64,000 nucleotides of DNA from Robertmurraya korlensis NBRC 107688 (GTDB lineage: Bacteria > Bacillota > Bacilli > Bacillales > Cytobacillaceae): the NCBI RefSeq assembly GCF_001591645.1, contig NZ_BCVH01000003.1:217216-281215 (forward strand), written 5' to 3'. The stretch's first letter is position 1; every line of letters starts with the position of its first letter. Below the pieces are notes generated by a model. That model saw only the letters and a list, made by a program, of their open reading frames with translations, was not told the origin of the DNA and searched no databases. This document shows, piece after piece, positions 8,730 through 15,850 of this stretch. The position numbers and the translations under genes are program-made.

Positions 8730-8758
8730 CCTTAAGCAGCCAAGGCTGCTATTTTTTT
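8727..8758 (+). terminator. Terminator of the sigma/anti-sigma operon
   Basis: Overlapping alternative stems (CAGCCTT/AAGGCTG or AGCAGCC/GGCTGCT) run straight into a run of seven T. The stop codon of the converging ECF-transporter gene overlaps the hairpin. Confidence 0.7.
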
Positions 8759-9336
8759 CTCATTCTTACTAACGGTTTTGAAATAATTGGAGTCAACACA
8801 CCTGAAAGAATAGCTTCAGTAATTCCATTAGTGGCTACAATAGTTAGGAGTGCAGGCAAGAGCTCGTCCATGTCCAACTTTAAAAAGTTCGCATAGGGCT
8901 CCCCATAAAATAAATAAATGAATCCAAGCACCAAAACAGTATTTGTTAAAGATCCGAGCACACCAGCAATACTCATTCTTGCTGTTTCATTGAGCTTCCC
9001 ACTAAGTAACCGATGGAACACGAATGCAGCAACCACACCAATTAAAATTCGAGGCAAAACGGATACAAGTGGATTCGTGAAAACAATGGGTGCAATAATG
9101 CTTGTCGGGGCGATAAATGCCCTGATGAACGTGATGATTCCCCATATGCCGCCTACAATGGCTCCTTCCTTTGTTCCAAGTACGATTGCTGCGGTAATAA
9201 CCGTTATCTGAATAATCGTCAAGCTAAGCGGTCCCATCGGGATATATCCTAAAAACGGGACTGTCGTTTGAATAATGATGATGGCAGAAAGCATCCCTAA
9301 TAGGACTATTCGGAATGTTTTATTTTTTTTGTTCAT
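8749..9336 (-). CDS. ECF transporter S component
   Basis: Substrate-binding membrane subunit of an energy-coupling-factor vitamin importer, 195 residues with about five or six membrane segments. The early Ala/Gly-rich region (LLGMLSAIIIIQTTVPFLGY, PLSLTIIQITVITAAIVLG) and the loop TKEGAIVGGIWGIITF are typical of S components. ILPRILIGVVAAFVFHRLL resembles the pantothenate-type (PanT-like) subgroup, but the vitamin is not certain. The start is supported by AAAGGAGG nine bases upstream. No ATPase or T component is adjacent, so it would share the common ECF module. I saw no riboswitch in the 190-base upstream region. Confidence 0.82.
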   Translation of the reverse strand: MNKKNKTFRIVLLGMLSAIIIIQTTVPFLGYIPMGPLSLTIIQITVITAAIVLGTKEGAIVGGIWGIITFIRAFIAPTSIIAPIVFTNPLVSVLPRILIGVVAAFVFHRLLSGKLNETARMSIAGVLGSLTNTVLVLGFIYLFYGEPYANFLKLDMDELLPALLTIVATNGITEAILSGVLTPIISKPLVRMRKK

Positions 9337-9530
9337 GAACTGCCTCCTTTCAAACTAATAATATATTTTTTGTTATCATTCTACAAATACAAAATAGACA
9401 ATAAGGGACTAAGCAAAAAATAAACTTTGTTTTAAATTTATGTGCTATGATATAAAAAGTTAGGCAAATTTTGGTAATGTTTTGAATGTATTGCCATGTA
9501 TAAATAAGTCGTGTCGAAAGTGGGAGAAGG

Positions 9531-10136
9531 ATGATGAGGATATTCTTTTTAATGATTTCTGTATTTCTGTTATTAGTGGCTTGTGACAACCCACACGCTA
9601 TTACTGAAAGTACATTAGGCAGATCTGAATTAACAGAACGGGAACGAGCATTACTCACAACCGCGGCTTCTCAATCTTTTGTATATGATTTTTCTGTAGA
9701 AGAGGAGTATAAGAACATAAACATTTGGGTTGATAGATATGAATTTGGAAAACTGAAAACGGATCATCCCAATGGAGTAACGATGGGTCTAGACGAACAC
9801 AAAGGCATGATTATTTTCTCAACAAATAGAGTAATAGGTCATGAAGATCAAATCGCGTTTCGAATTGGTGTGTATTCAGATCAATCAACAGCAGTAGGTG
9901 AATATACAGAGACGATGCCTACTGATTATGAAAAGAATCTAGTGAGCGGATGGGGGGATAACATTTCAGGCAAAGAAGCATTTATTCCGAATATGGTGTT
10001 AGGGAGTATGAATTATAGCAGTGCTGGTAATGGAACCTTATTTCATAACGAATTACAACTAGATGAAGATTTGTTTCAAGAAGTTCTGAAAGAATATGAT
10101 GTGTCCTTCATATTTAGAGTTAATTTTACAAAATAA
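9531..10136 (+). CDS. Uncharacterised lipoprotein
   Basis: Secreted lipoprotein of 201 residues. The signal peptide (IFFLMISVFLLLVAC) ends in the lipobox LVAC, after which the mature chain would begin with lipidated Cys. The mature part has no motif that I recognise; it is mixed alpha/beta with alternating charged and hydrophobic residues and ends YDVSFIFRVNFTK. Two adjacent ATG codons (9531 and 9534) follow GGGAGAAGG, and the second has the better spacing. It is monocistronic: a symmetrical hairpin separates it from the converging diguanylate cyclase. Confidence 0.75.
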   Translation: MMRIFFLMISVFLLLVACDNPHAITESTLGRSELTERERALLTTAASQSFVYDFSVEEEYKNINIWVDRYEFGKLKTDHPNGVTMGLDEHKGMIIFSTNRVIGHEDQIAFRIGVYSDQSTAVGEYTETMPTDYEKNLVSGWGDNISGKEAFIPNMVLGSMNYSSAGNGTLFHNELQLDEDLFQEVLKEYDVSFIFRVNFTK

Positions 10137-10147
10137 CCAATATAAAT

Positions 10148-10173
10148 AACACCTTAGAATAATCTAAGGTGTT
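10148..10173. terminator. Bidirectional terminator
   Basis: Perfect 11-bp stem AACACCTTAGA/TCTAAGGTGTT with a four-base loop, between the converging lipoprotein and diguanylate cyclase genes. Confidence 0.8.
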
Positions 10174-10180
10174 CGTACAT

Positions 10181-11152
10181 CTAGGAATAGTGTTTTAAAA
10201 TTCCATTTTTATTTCTGTTTTTATCATGATACATATTTTTGTCAGCTCTAGAGAATAAATGGTTCATATTGTTCAAAGAATGATCACAGAAAGAAACCCC
10301 AATAGATAGTTTGATTTCCCTCGTAGAGGTTTCATTATAGCTCTTAAACTCTTTTATTATTTGATCGACTAAATCATTCGCGGCATCCTCTGTTGCATGT
10401 TCAAGTATGAGAGCAAACTCGTCTCCGCCAAGTCTAGCAACTGTTACTAAATCCGAGGAGAATCTATTGAGTAGCCCCGCTGTTTCTTTGATGATAAAAT
10501 CTCCTTCTTTATGTCCAAAATGGTCATTAACATATTTCAACTCGTCTAAATCACATATGATAATAGCTACAGGAACGTTTGACGTTTGATCAAGCCATTC
10601 AAATTTATTTTCAAAGTACTCCCGATTATATATACCAGTTAAAGAATCGTGGCTAATTTGATACTGTAACTCCTGTTCTAATTTGATTTTATCATCAATA
10701 TTTCTTAGAACTCCTTGTATAGCAACTAGCTTTCCATTTTTATAAATGGGAGTAGCATATTCTTCGAAATATCTATACTCCCCATTTTTATCAAGCCATC
10801 GCTGTACAATACTCTCGTCAAAATTAAGTTCCCCCTTAACCTTTTTTTCAAGAATATGATAATCATCGGGGTGAATATCTATAAAGGGTACCTCGGAATT
10901 CTTAAAGGCACGTTCAATGGAACCTGCTCCAAAAAAATGTTCAGCTGAAGGACTAAGATACTTATATTCTCTTTTTGGATAAACCTGATAATAATATAGA
11001 AAATCCCTTGTGTTTTCAATTATGTGAACAAAACTTTTCTGATTTTCTAGTACCTTCCTTTTATGATTTTCCCGTCTTCTATATAAGAAGGGGATAATCA
11101 AACTAACTATAGCCATCCCTGTAAGTAACCCAGTTGTATAATTCATACTCAT
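10181..11152 (-). CDS. PAS-GGDEF diguanylate cyclase
   Basis: Membrane-anchored enzyme making cyclic di-GMP from two GTP, 323 residues. One N-terminal helix (about residues 8-24) is followed by a PAS sensor (about 40-155, ending AIQGVLRNIDDKIKLEQEL) and a GGDEF domain (about 165-320). Asp201 (ICDLDELK) and the active-site signature GGDEF at 242-246 are intact, so it should be catalytically active. The position of the inhibitory I-site reads FSSD instead of RxxD, so allosteric product inhibition is probably absent. The start is ATG 11152 behind GAGGG. A c-di-GMP-I riboswitch and terminator precede it, suggesting that feedback acts on transcription instead. Confidence 0.93.
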   Translation of the reverse strand: MSMNYTTGLLTGMAIVSLIIPFLYRRRENHKRKVLENQKSFVHIIENTRDFLYYYQVYPKREYKYLSPSAEHFFGAGSIERAFKNSEVPFIDIHPDDYHILEKKVKGELNFDESIVQRWLDKNGEYRYFEEYATPIYKNGKLVAIQGVLRNIDDKIKLEQELQYQISHDSLTGIYNREYFENKFEWLDQTSNVPVAIIICDLDELKYVNDHFGHKEGDFIIKETAGLLNRFSSDLVTVARLGGDEFALILEHATEDAANDLVDQIIKEFKSYNETSTREIKLSIGVSFCDHSLNNMNHLFSRADKNMYHDKNRNKNGILKHYS

Positions 11153-11240
11153 TTAGACCCTCATCTTTTAGAATATATTAAAAAAATATATCATAACATT
11201 AAGTAAATGCATGTCTTTTAATCATATCGTCCTTAATATG

Positions 11241-11270
11241 ATAAAAGGCCTATCGCTACCGATAGGCCTT
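11241..11270 (-). terminator. Riboswitch expression-platform terminator
   Basis: Perfect 11-bp hairpin (11245-11255 with 11260-11270), followed on the minus strand by TTTTAT. It lies directly downstream of the c-di-GMP aptamer and upstream of the diguanylate cyclase. Its left arm and loop (AUCGGUA) are complementary to UACCGAU at the 3' edge of the aptamer, giving a plausible antiterminator. Confidence 0.8.
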
Positions 11271-11275
11271 ACATT

Positions 11276-11366
11276 CCTCTCATCGGTAACTGGCTAACCT
11301 AGTCGAATATGACCTTAGTCCCTATAGTTTTGCGTCGTCATTTTTCAATGAGTTTGCCTATTCTAT
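11276..11366 (-). promoter_or_regulatory. Cyclic di-GMP-I (GEMM-I) riboswitch aptamer
   Basis: Read on the minus strand, the leader contains the conserved GEMM-I blocks in order: GGCAAAC, a stem with a GAAA-rich loop (UCAUUGAAAAAUGA), GACGCAAAACUAUAGGGACUAA, a second stem, GGUUAGCC and GUUACCGAUG. These match the landmarks of the Vibrio Vc2 aptamer (GGCAAAC, ACGCAAAGCC, CCUAA, GUUACCGAUGG). A terminator hairpin follows, and then the diguanylate cyclase gene. The predicted logic is that ligand binding frees the terminator, so c-di-GMP would reduce its own synthesis; this direction is inferred from base pairing only. Confidence 0.88.
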
Positions 11367-11391
11367 CCAATTAGTAAATAGTCCTATTTTC

Positions 11392-11419
11392 ATTATAGTC
11401 GCTACATTTTCAATATCAA
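11392..11419 (-). promoter_or_regulatory. Sigma-A promoter of riboswitch/cyclase transcript
   Basis: On the minus strand TTGATA (11414-11419) is separated by 16 bases from a perfect TATAAT (11392-11397). Transcription would begin just upstream of the aptamer. Confidence 0.7.
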
Positions 11420-11486
11420 TAAGAAAACTAAGCAGAAAAGTATATACTACTAAAATTACTAGAAAATCTAATAAGAGGTGATTCAT

Positions 11487-11687
11487 ATGAAAAACTGGTT
11501 AGTACGACACAAATGGGATATTCCCCTGGCTATTGTATTCTTGGGATCTGTTACGTTCATTCTTCAAGTACAACCAGAAGGAACCTCCTGGCATTTGTTA
11601 ACAATCCCTCCTTATTGGGTACTTGCCTCCATTTTAAGGAACAAGAGAAAACAGCGAATCATGGAAGAAAGTAGAAGTCGTGCCTAG
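11487..11687 (+). CDS. Small membrane protein
   Basis: Uncharacterised 66-residue protein with one clear membrane helix (DIPLAIVFLGSVTFILQV) and a second weakly hydrophobic segment (WHLLTIPPYWVLASIL), ending in a basic tail (RNKRKQRIMEESRSR). The start is ATG 11487, nine bases after AGAGGTG; the GTG nine bases earlier overlaps that site. It is a lone gene and I do not recognise the family. Confidence 0.65.
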   Translation: MKNWLVRHKWDIPLAIVFLGSVTFILQVQPEGTSWHLLTIPPYWVLASILRNKRKQRIMEESRSRA

Positions 11688-11851
11688 GTACGGCTTTATT
11701 CATATTTTTACATTTAAATAGATATAACTCTCATCACTAGGTGATTCTCAAATTTGTTGTTCTAATATACGACTTCACTTTTTTAAAAATAAATTTTTGG
11801 AAATAGTCGATACTATGAATACAAAAAGTACATCTAGATAGAGGCGAATAT

Positions 11852-12451
11852 ATGAAAACGGAACAATTAGAGAAACTCAATGAAATCTTTCAGGGTGAAT
11901 TGAAACAGAGTGAAAGGTGGCTCGAATACTGGAAGGACTTTTCTGAACCTAGCACATGGCAATTTTGGGTGGTTCTCGCTATGTTCCTTTTTCCACTTAT
12001 TTGTGTCATTCTGTTTATAGATAGAAAGAAAATGTTGCATTTAGGCTTTTACGGGTACAGTGTTCATGTGTTTTTCACTTATTCTGATTTAATTGGTACG
12101 CATAATGCCTACTGGATTTATCCTTACAAGTTATCACCATATTTTCCATCTAGTCTTACGTTAGATGCTTCATTTGTACCAGTAGCTTATATGCTTCTAT
12201 ATCAGTACACGCTAGATAAAAAGAAAAATTATTATATTTGGTTTGGTGGTATGTGTCTTACGTTTGCATATATCTTTAAACCCCTTTTGTTAGGCTTAGG
12301 ATTGTTTCACTTTAGAGGCAAGGAAAACTTTTTCCTCCTGTTCTTAGGGTATCTCTTGGTAGCCCTGATTGCGAAGTGGATCACCGACTTCTTTCTACTC
12401 TTAATGAAAAGTAATAAATTCAGTTTGTACGAAGGGAAGAAAGAGGTGTAA
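11852..12451 (+). CDS. CBO0543-like integral membrane protein
   Basis: Integral membrane protein of 199 residues with about five membrane helices after a hydrophilic, helical N-terminal segment (EQLEKLNEIFQGELKQSERW). The pattern SLTLDASFVPVAYMLLYQYT in the middle is the hallmark of a family known only as CBO0543, common in endospore formers and without an assigned role. The start is supported by GAGGCG upstream. It ends about 65 bases before a hairpin terminator. No partner gene is adjacent. Confidence 0.75.
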   Translation: MKTEQLEKLNEIFQGELKQSERWLEYWKDFSEPSTWQFWVVLAMFLFPLICVILFIDRKKMLHLGFYGYSVHVFFTYSDLIGTHNAYWIYPYKLSPYFPSSLTLDASFVPVAYMLLYQYTLDKKKNYYIWFGGMCLTFAYIFKPLLLGLGLFHFRGKENFFLLFLGYLLVALIAKWITDFFLLLMKSNKFSLYEGKKEV

Positions 12452-12517
12452 CGTAGAGGTACTATCTAAATAACCACAGCGATTTAAATAGAAAATATTT
12501 TTCATGTATAACGGAAG

Positions 12518-12552
12518 CACCATCCATGGATTCATTGGATGGTGTATTTTAT
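12518..12552 (+). terminator. Terminator after the CBO0543-like gene
   Basis: Perfect 9-bp stem CACCATCCA/TGGATGGTG with a nine-base loop and a T-rich tail. Confidence 0.8.
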
Positions 12553-12623
12553 TTATTTAGGAGGGTTGTTCTTATTTGGGTTGAGTCAAGAAGGATTAGC
12601 AGAGAGAGTATAGGAGGTCTTGC

Positions 12624-12851
12624 ATGATCCGAAGTTTTTTGAAAATGCTCAGAAACTTTCTTACACCTTCCGACATGTGGGAGGTGATGAACAAGCAGGT
12701 ACACCTCCGTATAATAGATTGGCAAGAAGGCTTTATGGCATTATCAAAGAATTACAGCAAGTATTTGAATGTTCATATCTTCGATTCGATGACAGCCGCC
12801 GCGCCAGCAACTGCCAAAATCAAAAATAACGGAAACGTAACAGGTACGTAA
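12624..12851 (+). CDS. Small ORF overlapping DUF1360 3' end (doubtful)
   Basis: A 75-codon frame starts at an ATG with an excellent ribosome site (AGGAGG, seven bases upstream) and encodes MIRSFLKMLRNFLTPSDMW and a hydrophilic middle. Its last about 25 codons run antisense through the end of the DUF1360 gene and read as a low-complexity tail, so the natural gene may have lost its own 3' end here. I do not recognise the product. Confidence 0.35.
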   Translation: MIRSFLKMLRNFLTPSDMWEVMNKQVHLRIIDWQEGFMALSKNYSKYLNVHIFDSMTAAAPATAKIKNNGNVTGT

Positions 12852-13081
12852 ATATATAACAGCACCACCATGATCGAACTCCAGATTCCCGTACACCAAT
12901 AACAACTCAAGAGTTTTCCGACAAAGTGACGTATGCCGGTTCCTTTAATGATTATTTCATCTCCGGATTCATCTAAAAATGGCTTTCGAATGAATTCAGT
13001 GATGCTATCAAAGACAATTAAATGTGTTAAACGAAACGAAGCCAATATGAGAATAATCAGGTCAAACCATCCGACATGCAT
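12773..13081 (-). CDS. DUF1360 membrane protein (YngL/YjcA type)
   Basis: Membrane protein of 102 residues belonging to DUF1360, whose Bacillus members include proteins made during sporulation. Hallmarks are the N-terminal helix with LASFRLTHLIVFDSI, then RKPFLDE and the conserved CYWCTGIWSS motif with two Cys. A second membrane stretch ends LFLILAVAGAAAVIES. The start is ATG 13081 behind AAGGAGATG. The role is unknown; a tail fragment of a paralogue sits at 5.7 kb. The gene is flanked by the small Cys-rich gene at 13.4 kb, transcribed divergently. Confidence 0.85.
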   Translation of the reverse strand: MHVGWFDLIILILASFRLTHLIVFDSITEFIRKPFLDESGDEIIIKGTGIRHFVGKLLSCYWCTGIWSSIMVVLLYIYVPVTFPLFLILAVAGAAAVIESKI

Positions 13082-13365
13082 GAAATCATCTCCTTATGGA
13101 ACAGAAAAGAAGCAAGGTGAGTTCTGCTTCTCTTCATGAGCATTTTTTTATAGATAATATATGCGCTCTTTTATTTTGCGTGAAATAAAGGAACGCATTT
13201 TTCTTCCTACTCTTTTGAATTCCGGAGATAGGGAATACGCCATTTTTTTCTCATCCAATATATTGGTCCAAGCAGTTTTGCCCGACTTCTAATAGTATAT
13301 TGAGCAATGTATTGATGATGGTTAGTCTGTGTAATCATACAACGATAACGCACGGAGGTGATAAT

Positions 13366-13560
13366 ATGGGATGCGGATGCAGACGGAATAAAAACAAGCG
13401 TAATGCGTATAAAAAAAGAAAGGTTAAAGACGGAGTGCTACCGAGTCAGCAGATTTCATCAGGAGGATTCGGATCAACCGGGAATACACCAAACGTACAG
13501 AGTCAAGCGGCTCCTAGAACGCCCGATGCTACTCTGGAAGATCCTTCTGTGTCATCTTAG
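13366..13560 (+). CDS. Small Cys/Lys-rich protein, possibly spore-related
   Basis: 64 residues beginning MGCGCRRNKNKRNAYKKRK, followed by a Ser/Gly/Pro/Gln-rich tail. The start is the ATG nine bases after CGGAGGTG; longer in-frame starts lack a ribosome site. The composition (Cys pair, basic N terminus, disordered tail) resembles small spore coat or crust proteins, but this is only a guess from composition and from the neighbouring DUF1360 gene. Confidence 0.6.
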   Translation: MGCGCRRNKNKRNAYKKRKVKDGVLPSQQISSGGFGSTGNTPNVQSQAAPRTPDATLEDPSVSS

Positions 13561-13623
13561 GTTTTAAATACACTGCCTACGATTCCATTATAAAAGGGAA
13601 GCTCTTTTAATAATGAGATAATT

Positions 13624-13650
13624 AGCACACTACTAAAGTGCTGTTTTTTG
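13624..13650 (+). terminator. Weak terminator
   Basis: Short stem AGCAC/GTGCT followed by a run of six T, about 65 bases after the small Cys/Lys-rich gene. Confidence 0.5.
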
Positions 13651-13670
13651 TAAATTCAGATAAATTTACA

Positions 13671-13684
13671 TGTAAGCGTTGACA
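13671..13684 (+). promoter_or_regulatory. cre box overlapping a -35 element
   Basis: TGTAAGCGTTGACA fits the CcpA cre consensus, and its last six bases form a perfect -35 TTGACA (13679-13684). The matching -10 region around 13702 is weak (TAATTA). CcpA bound here would block RNA polymerase directly. Confidence 0.65.
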
Positions 13685-13756
13685 AAAACTAATTAGTTGA
13701 GTAATTATTAAATAGAAATCAATATCAATCAAAGGAATGTTACCTCTTTTGGGCAT

Positions 13757-13808
13757 AACCTGAACAGTTTTGAATCACTTTTGTGGTTCACTCTGTTTGG
13801 GTTTTTTG
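13757..13808 (+). terminator. Leader terminator hairpin before the esterase
   Basis: Long two-part hairpin: outer arms AACCTGAACAG/CTGTTTGGGTT, inner arms TGAATCAC/GTGGTTCA, then six T. It lies downstream of the cre/-35 element and about 115 bases before the esterase start, so it sits inside the likely leader and could act as an attenuator. Confidence 0.6.
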
Positions 13809-13923
13809 TTTATAAAAATGGAACTGAGGTGAAATAAAGTACATAGGCCTTAAATAGTAATCTTACCTTTGAGTGATTAAGATTTTAGTTGATTCATTTC
13901 AAATATTAAGGAGTGTGGAAAAA

Positions 13924-15666
13924 GTGATAAGAGGAATTAAATACTTATTGGCTGTAGTGCTCGCTTTAGGTTTAGTAGGTGGTAATGTATCAGCTTCATC
14001 TATAACATCTACTAATGATAAGGCAGAAGTTTCATCCTCTCAAACTTATAAAAAAGGAATCACTCAAGAAACAAATTACGGAAATGTAAAAGGGTATGTG
14101 AATGTAGAAGAAAATGCGCTGGTATGGAAGGGGCTTCCTTATGCAAAAGCTCCAGTTGGGGATATGAGATGGAAAGCACCAGAAGACCCAGCTCCATTTG
14201 AAGGCACCTTTGATGCAACAAAGTCAGGAAATATTGCCATTCAATCTTCTGCTCAAGGCATTATCGGGAGTGAAGATAGCCTGAATTTAGATATCTATCG
14301 ACCGAATACAAATAAAAAAAATCTCCCTGTTTTATTTTTCATTCATGGAGGGAATAATCAAACGGGGAAATCCGAAGAAATAACAGGTGAATCTTTTGTT
14401 AATGATTTAGATGCTATTTTTGTTTCGGTCAACTACCGATTAGGGCCATTAGGTTTTAATCCACTACCAGCCCTAAATACAGGTAACGGATTGGAAGACT
14501 CCGGAAACTATGCACTATTAGATATCGCAAAATCCCTAGATTGGGTAAAGGAAAATATCAAAAGCTTTGGAGGAGATCCAAACAACGTGACCATCTCAGG
14601 ATTCTCTGCTGGAGGTAGAGATGTCATGGCTGCGTTAGCCTCTCCAATTTTTGAAGGAAAATTCCAAAAGGCCATTGCCTTCAGTGGTGGAATGACGATG
14701 GCTGAAAAAGATGATAGTGTGAAAGTTTTTGCAAAAGCTATCGCTCCATTAGTGGTACAGGATGGTGTCAAATCGTCAGAAGAAGAAGCCTATCAATGGC
14801 TTCAGACGAAGGACGAGGCAGTAAAAGATTATCTCTATGGATTATCTGCTGATCGATTAAGTGGATTAATGAGTAATGCAGCTATTCGAATGAGTGTTTT
14901 CCCTCATCTGTATAATGATGGTGTGATTCTACCAAAGGAAAAGTTTGACACCAAGAACTATCATTCGGTTCCTTTAATCATGCTAACTGGAACATCGGAA
15001 TTCTCTTTCTTTGCATGGGGAGATCCATACTTTGCGAGTAGTGTACAAGATGGTAGTTTATTTACGGACGAAACGAAGTATGCGGAATACACTTTTGCTA
15101 AAAATTATGGAAGTAAGCTTTATGGATTATTTAACACTCAGGAATCTGCTGAAAAAATGTATGATAACTATAAGGCACCAATTTACACCGTTGAAATACC
15201 TTTTGGTGAACAACCTACGGGAACCTCGGATATGATGTCTATTTTTGGATCATTCCATGGTGTCTTTGTCCCTCTATTAGACAGTAACAATAAAAGCTAT
15301 TTACCTATGATGAGAGAATCGTATAGTCTAGAGGGAGCGAAGGAATTGAGCGTTCAGTTTAAACAATACCTAGCTAACTTTCTTCATGATCATAAGGGGA
15401 ACCCTAACGGCAAAAAGTTAACAGACTGGGAGGCCTGGACGAAAAAGAAGCCAGCTAACCTAGTATTAACGGCAAATGAAACAAATGCCATCGCAGAAAT
15501 GTCTGTTGTTACTACAGGTAAACTAGATGTGATCCAACAGATAGAAAAAGATATGTCTATTTCGCCAGTGGCCAAGGAGAAGATCGTTCGTGAAGTATTG
15601 AATGGTCGTTGGTTCAGTGCGGAGCTAGATGAATTCTATGGAAACAAAAGTTTATGGGTTGAATAA
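13924..15666 (+). CDS. Secreted type-B carboxylesterase
   Basis: Alpha/beta-hydrolase of the carboxylesterase type-B/PnbA family, 580 residues. The start is GTG 13924, ten bases after AAGGAG, giving a clean Sec signal peptide (IRGIKYLLAVVLALGLVGGN, cleavage near ASA/SS). Nucleophile Ser228 lies in GFSAGG, where most members read GESAGG. The oxyanion region is HGGNNQTG instead of HGGGF. The acid is likely Glu in LTGTSEF and the His is in GSFHGVF. The nonstandard residues around the active site suggest an unusual substrate. The gene is preceded by a cre box and a leader hairpin and is monocistronic. Confidence 0.88.
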   Translation: MIRGIKYLLAVVLALGLVGGNVSASSITSTNDKAEVSSSQTYKKGITQETNYGNVKGYVNVEENALVWKGLPYAKAPVGDMRWKAPEDPAPFEGTFDATKSGNIAIQSSAQGIIGSEDSLNLDIYRPNTNKKNLPVLFFIHGGNNQTGKSEEITGESFVNDLDAIFVSVNYRLGPLGFNPLPALNTGNGLEDSGNYALLDIAKSLDWVKENIKSFGGDPNNVTISGFSAGGRDVMAALASPIFEGKFQKAIAFSGGMTMAEKDDSVKVFAKAIAPLVVQDGVKSSEEEAYQWLQTKDEAVKDYLYGLSADRLSGLMSNAAIRMSVFPHLYNDGVILPKEKFDTKNYHSVPLIMLTGTSEFSFFAWGDPYFASSVQDGSLFTDETKYAEYTFAKNYGSKLYGLFNTQESAEKMYDNYKAPIYTVEIPFGEQPTGTSDMMSIFGSFHGVFVPLLDSNNKSYLPMMRESYSLEGAKELSVQFKQYLANFLHDHKGNPNGKKLTDWEAWTKKKPANLVLTANETNAIAEMSVVTTGKLDVIQQIEKDMSISPVAKEKIVREVLNGRWFSAELDEFYGNKSLWVE

Positions 15667-15724
15667 CTTCTAGAAATAATAGAGAAACATAGCATGCTAT
15701 ACTAATTTTACTCATACCAAAATG

Positions 15725-15752
15725 CCATCCAAATCCCGTTTGGATGGTTTTT
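15725..15752 (+). terminator. Terminator of the esterase gene
   Basis: Perfect 9-bp stem CCATCCAAA/TTTGGATGG, five-base loop and a run of five T. Confidence 0.85.
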
Positions 15753-15850
15753 GTCGTATTGGTTGGAAAAAGGAGATTGCTAAGCAAAATAGTGAGATTT
15801 ATAGTATATATAATAGATAAATAAGTATTAGTTAGATAGTAGGAGGGTAT

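Noticed and set aside
12620..12829. Alternative frame overlapping the small ORF at 12624
   Set aside because: The AGGAGG site is better spaced for ATG 12624, and the alternative reads as scrambled composition.
13358..13567. Alternative +1 frame over the small Cys-rich gene
   Set aside because: Its start overlaps the ribosome site, and the composition is unlike a protein; the ATG 13366 frame is better.
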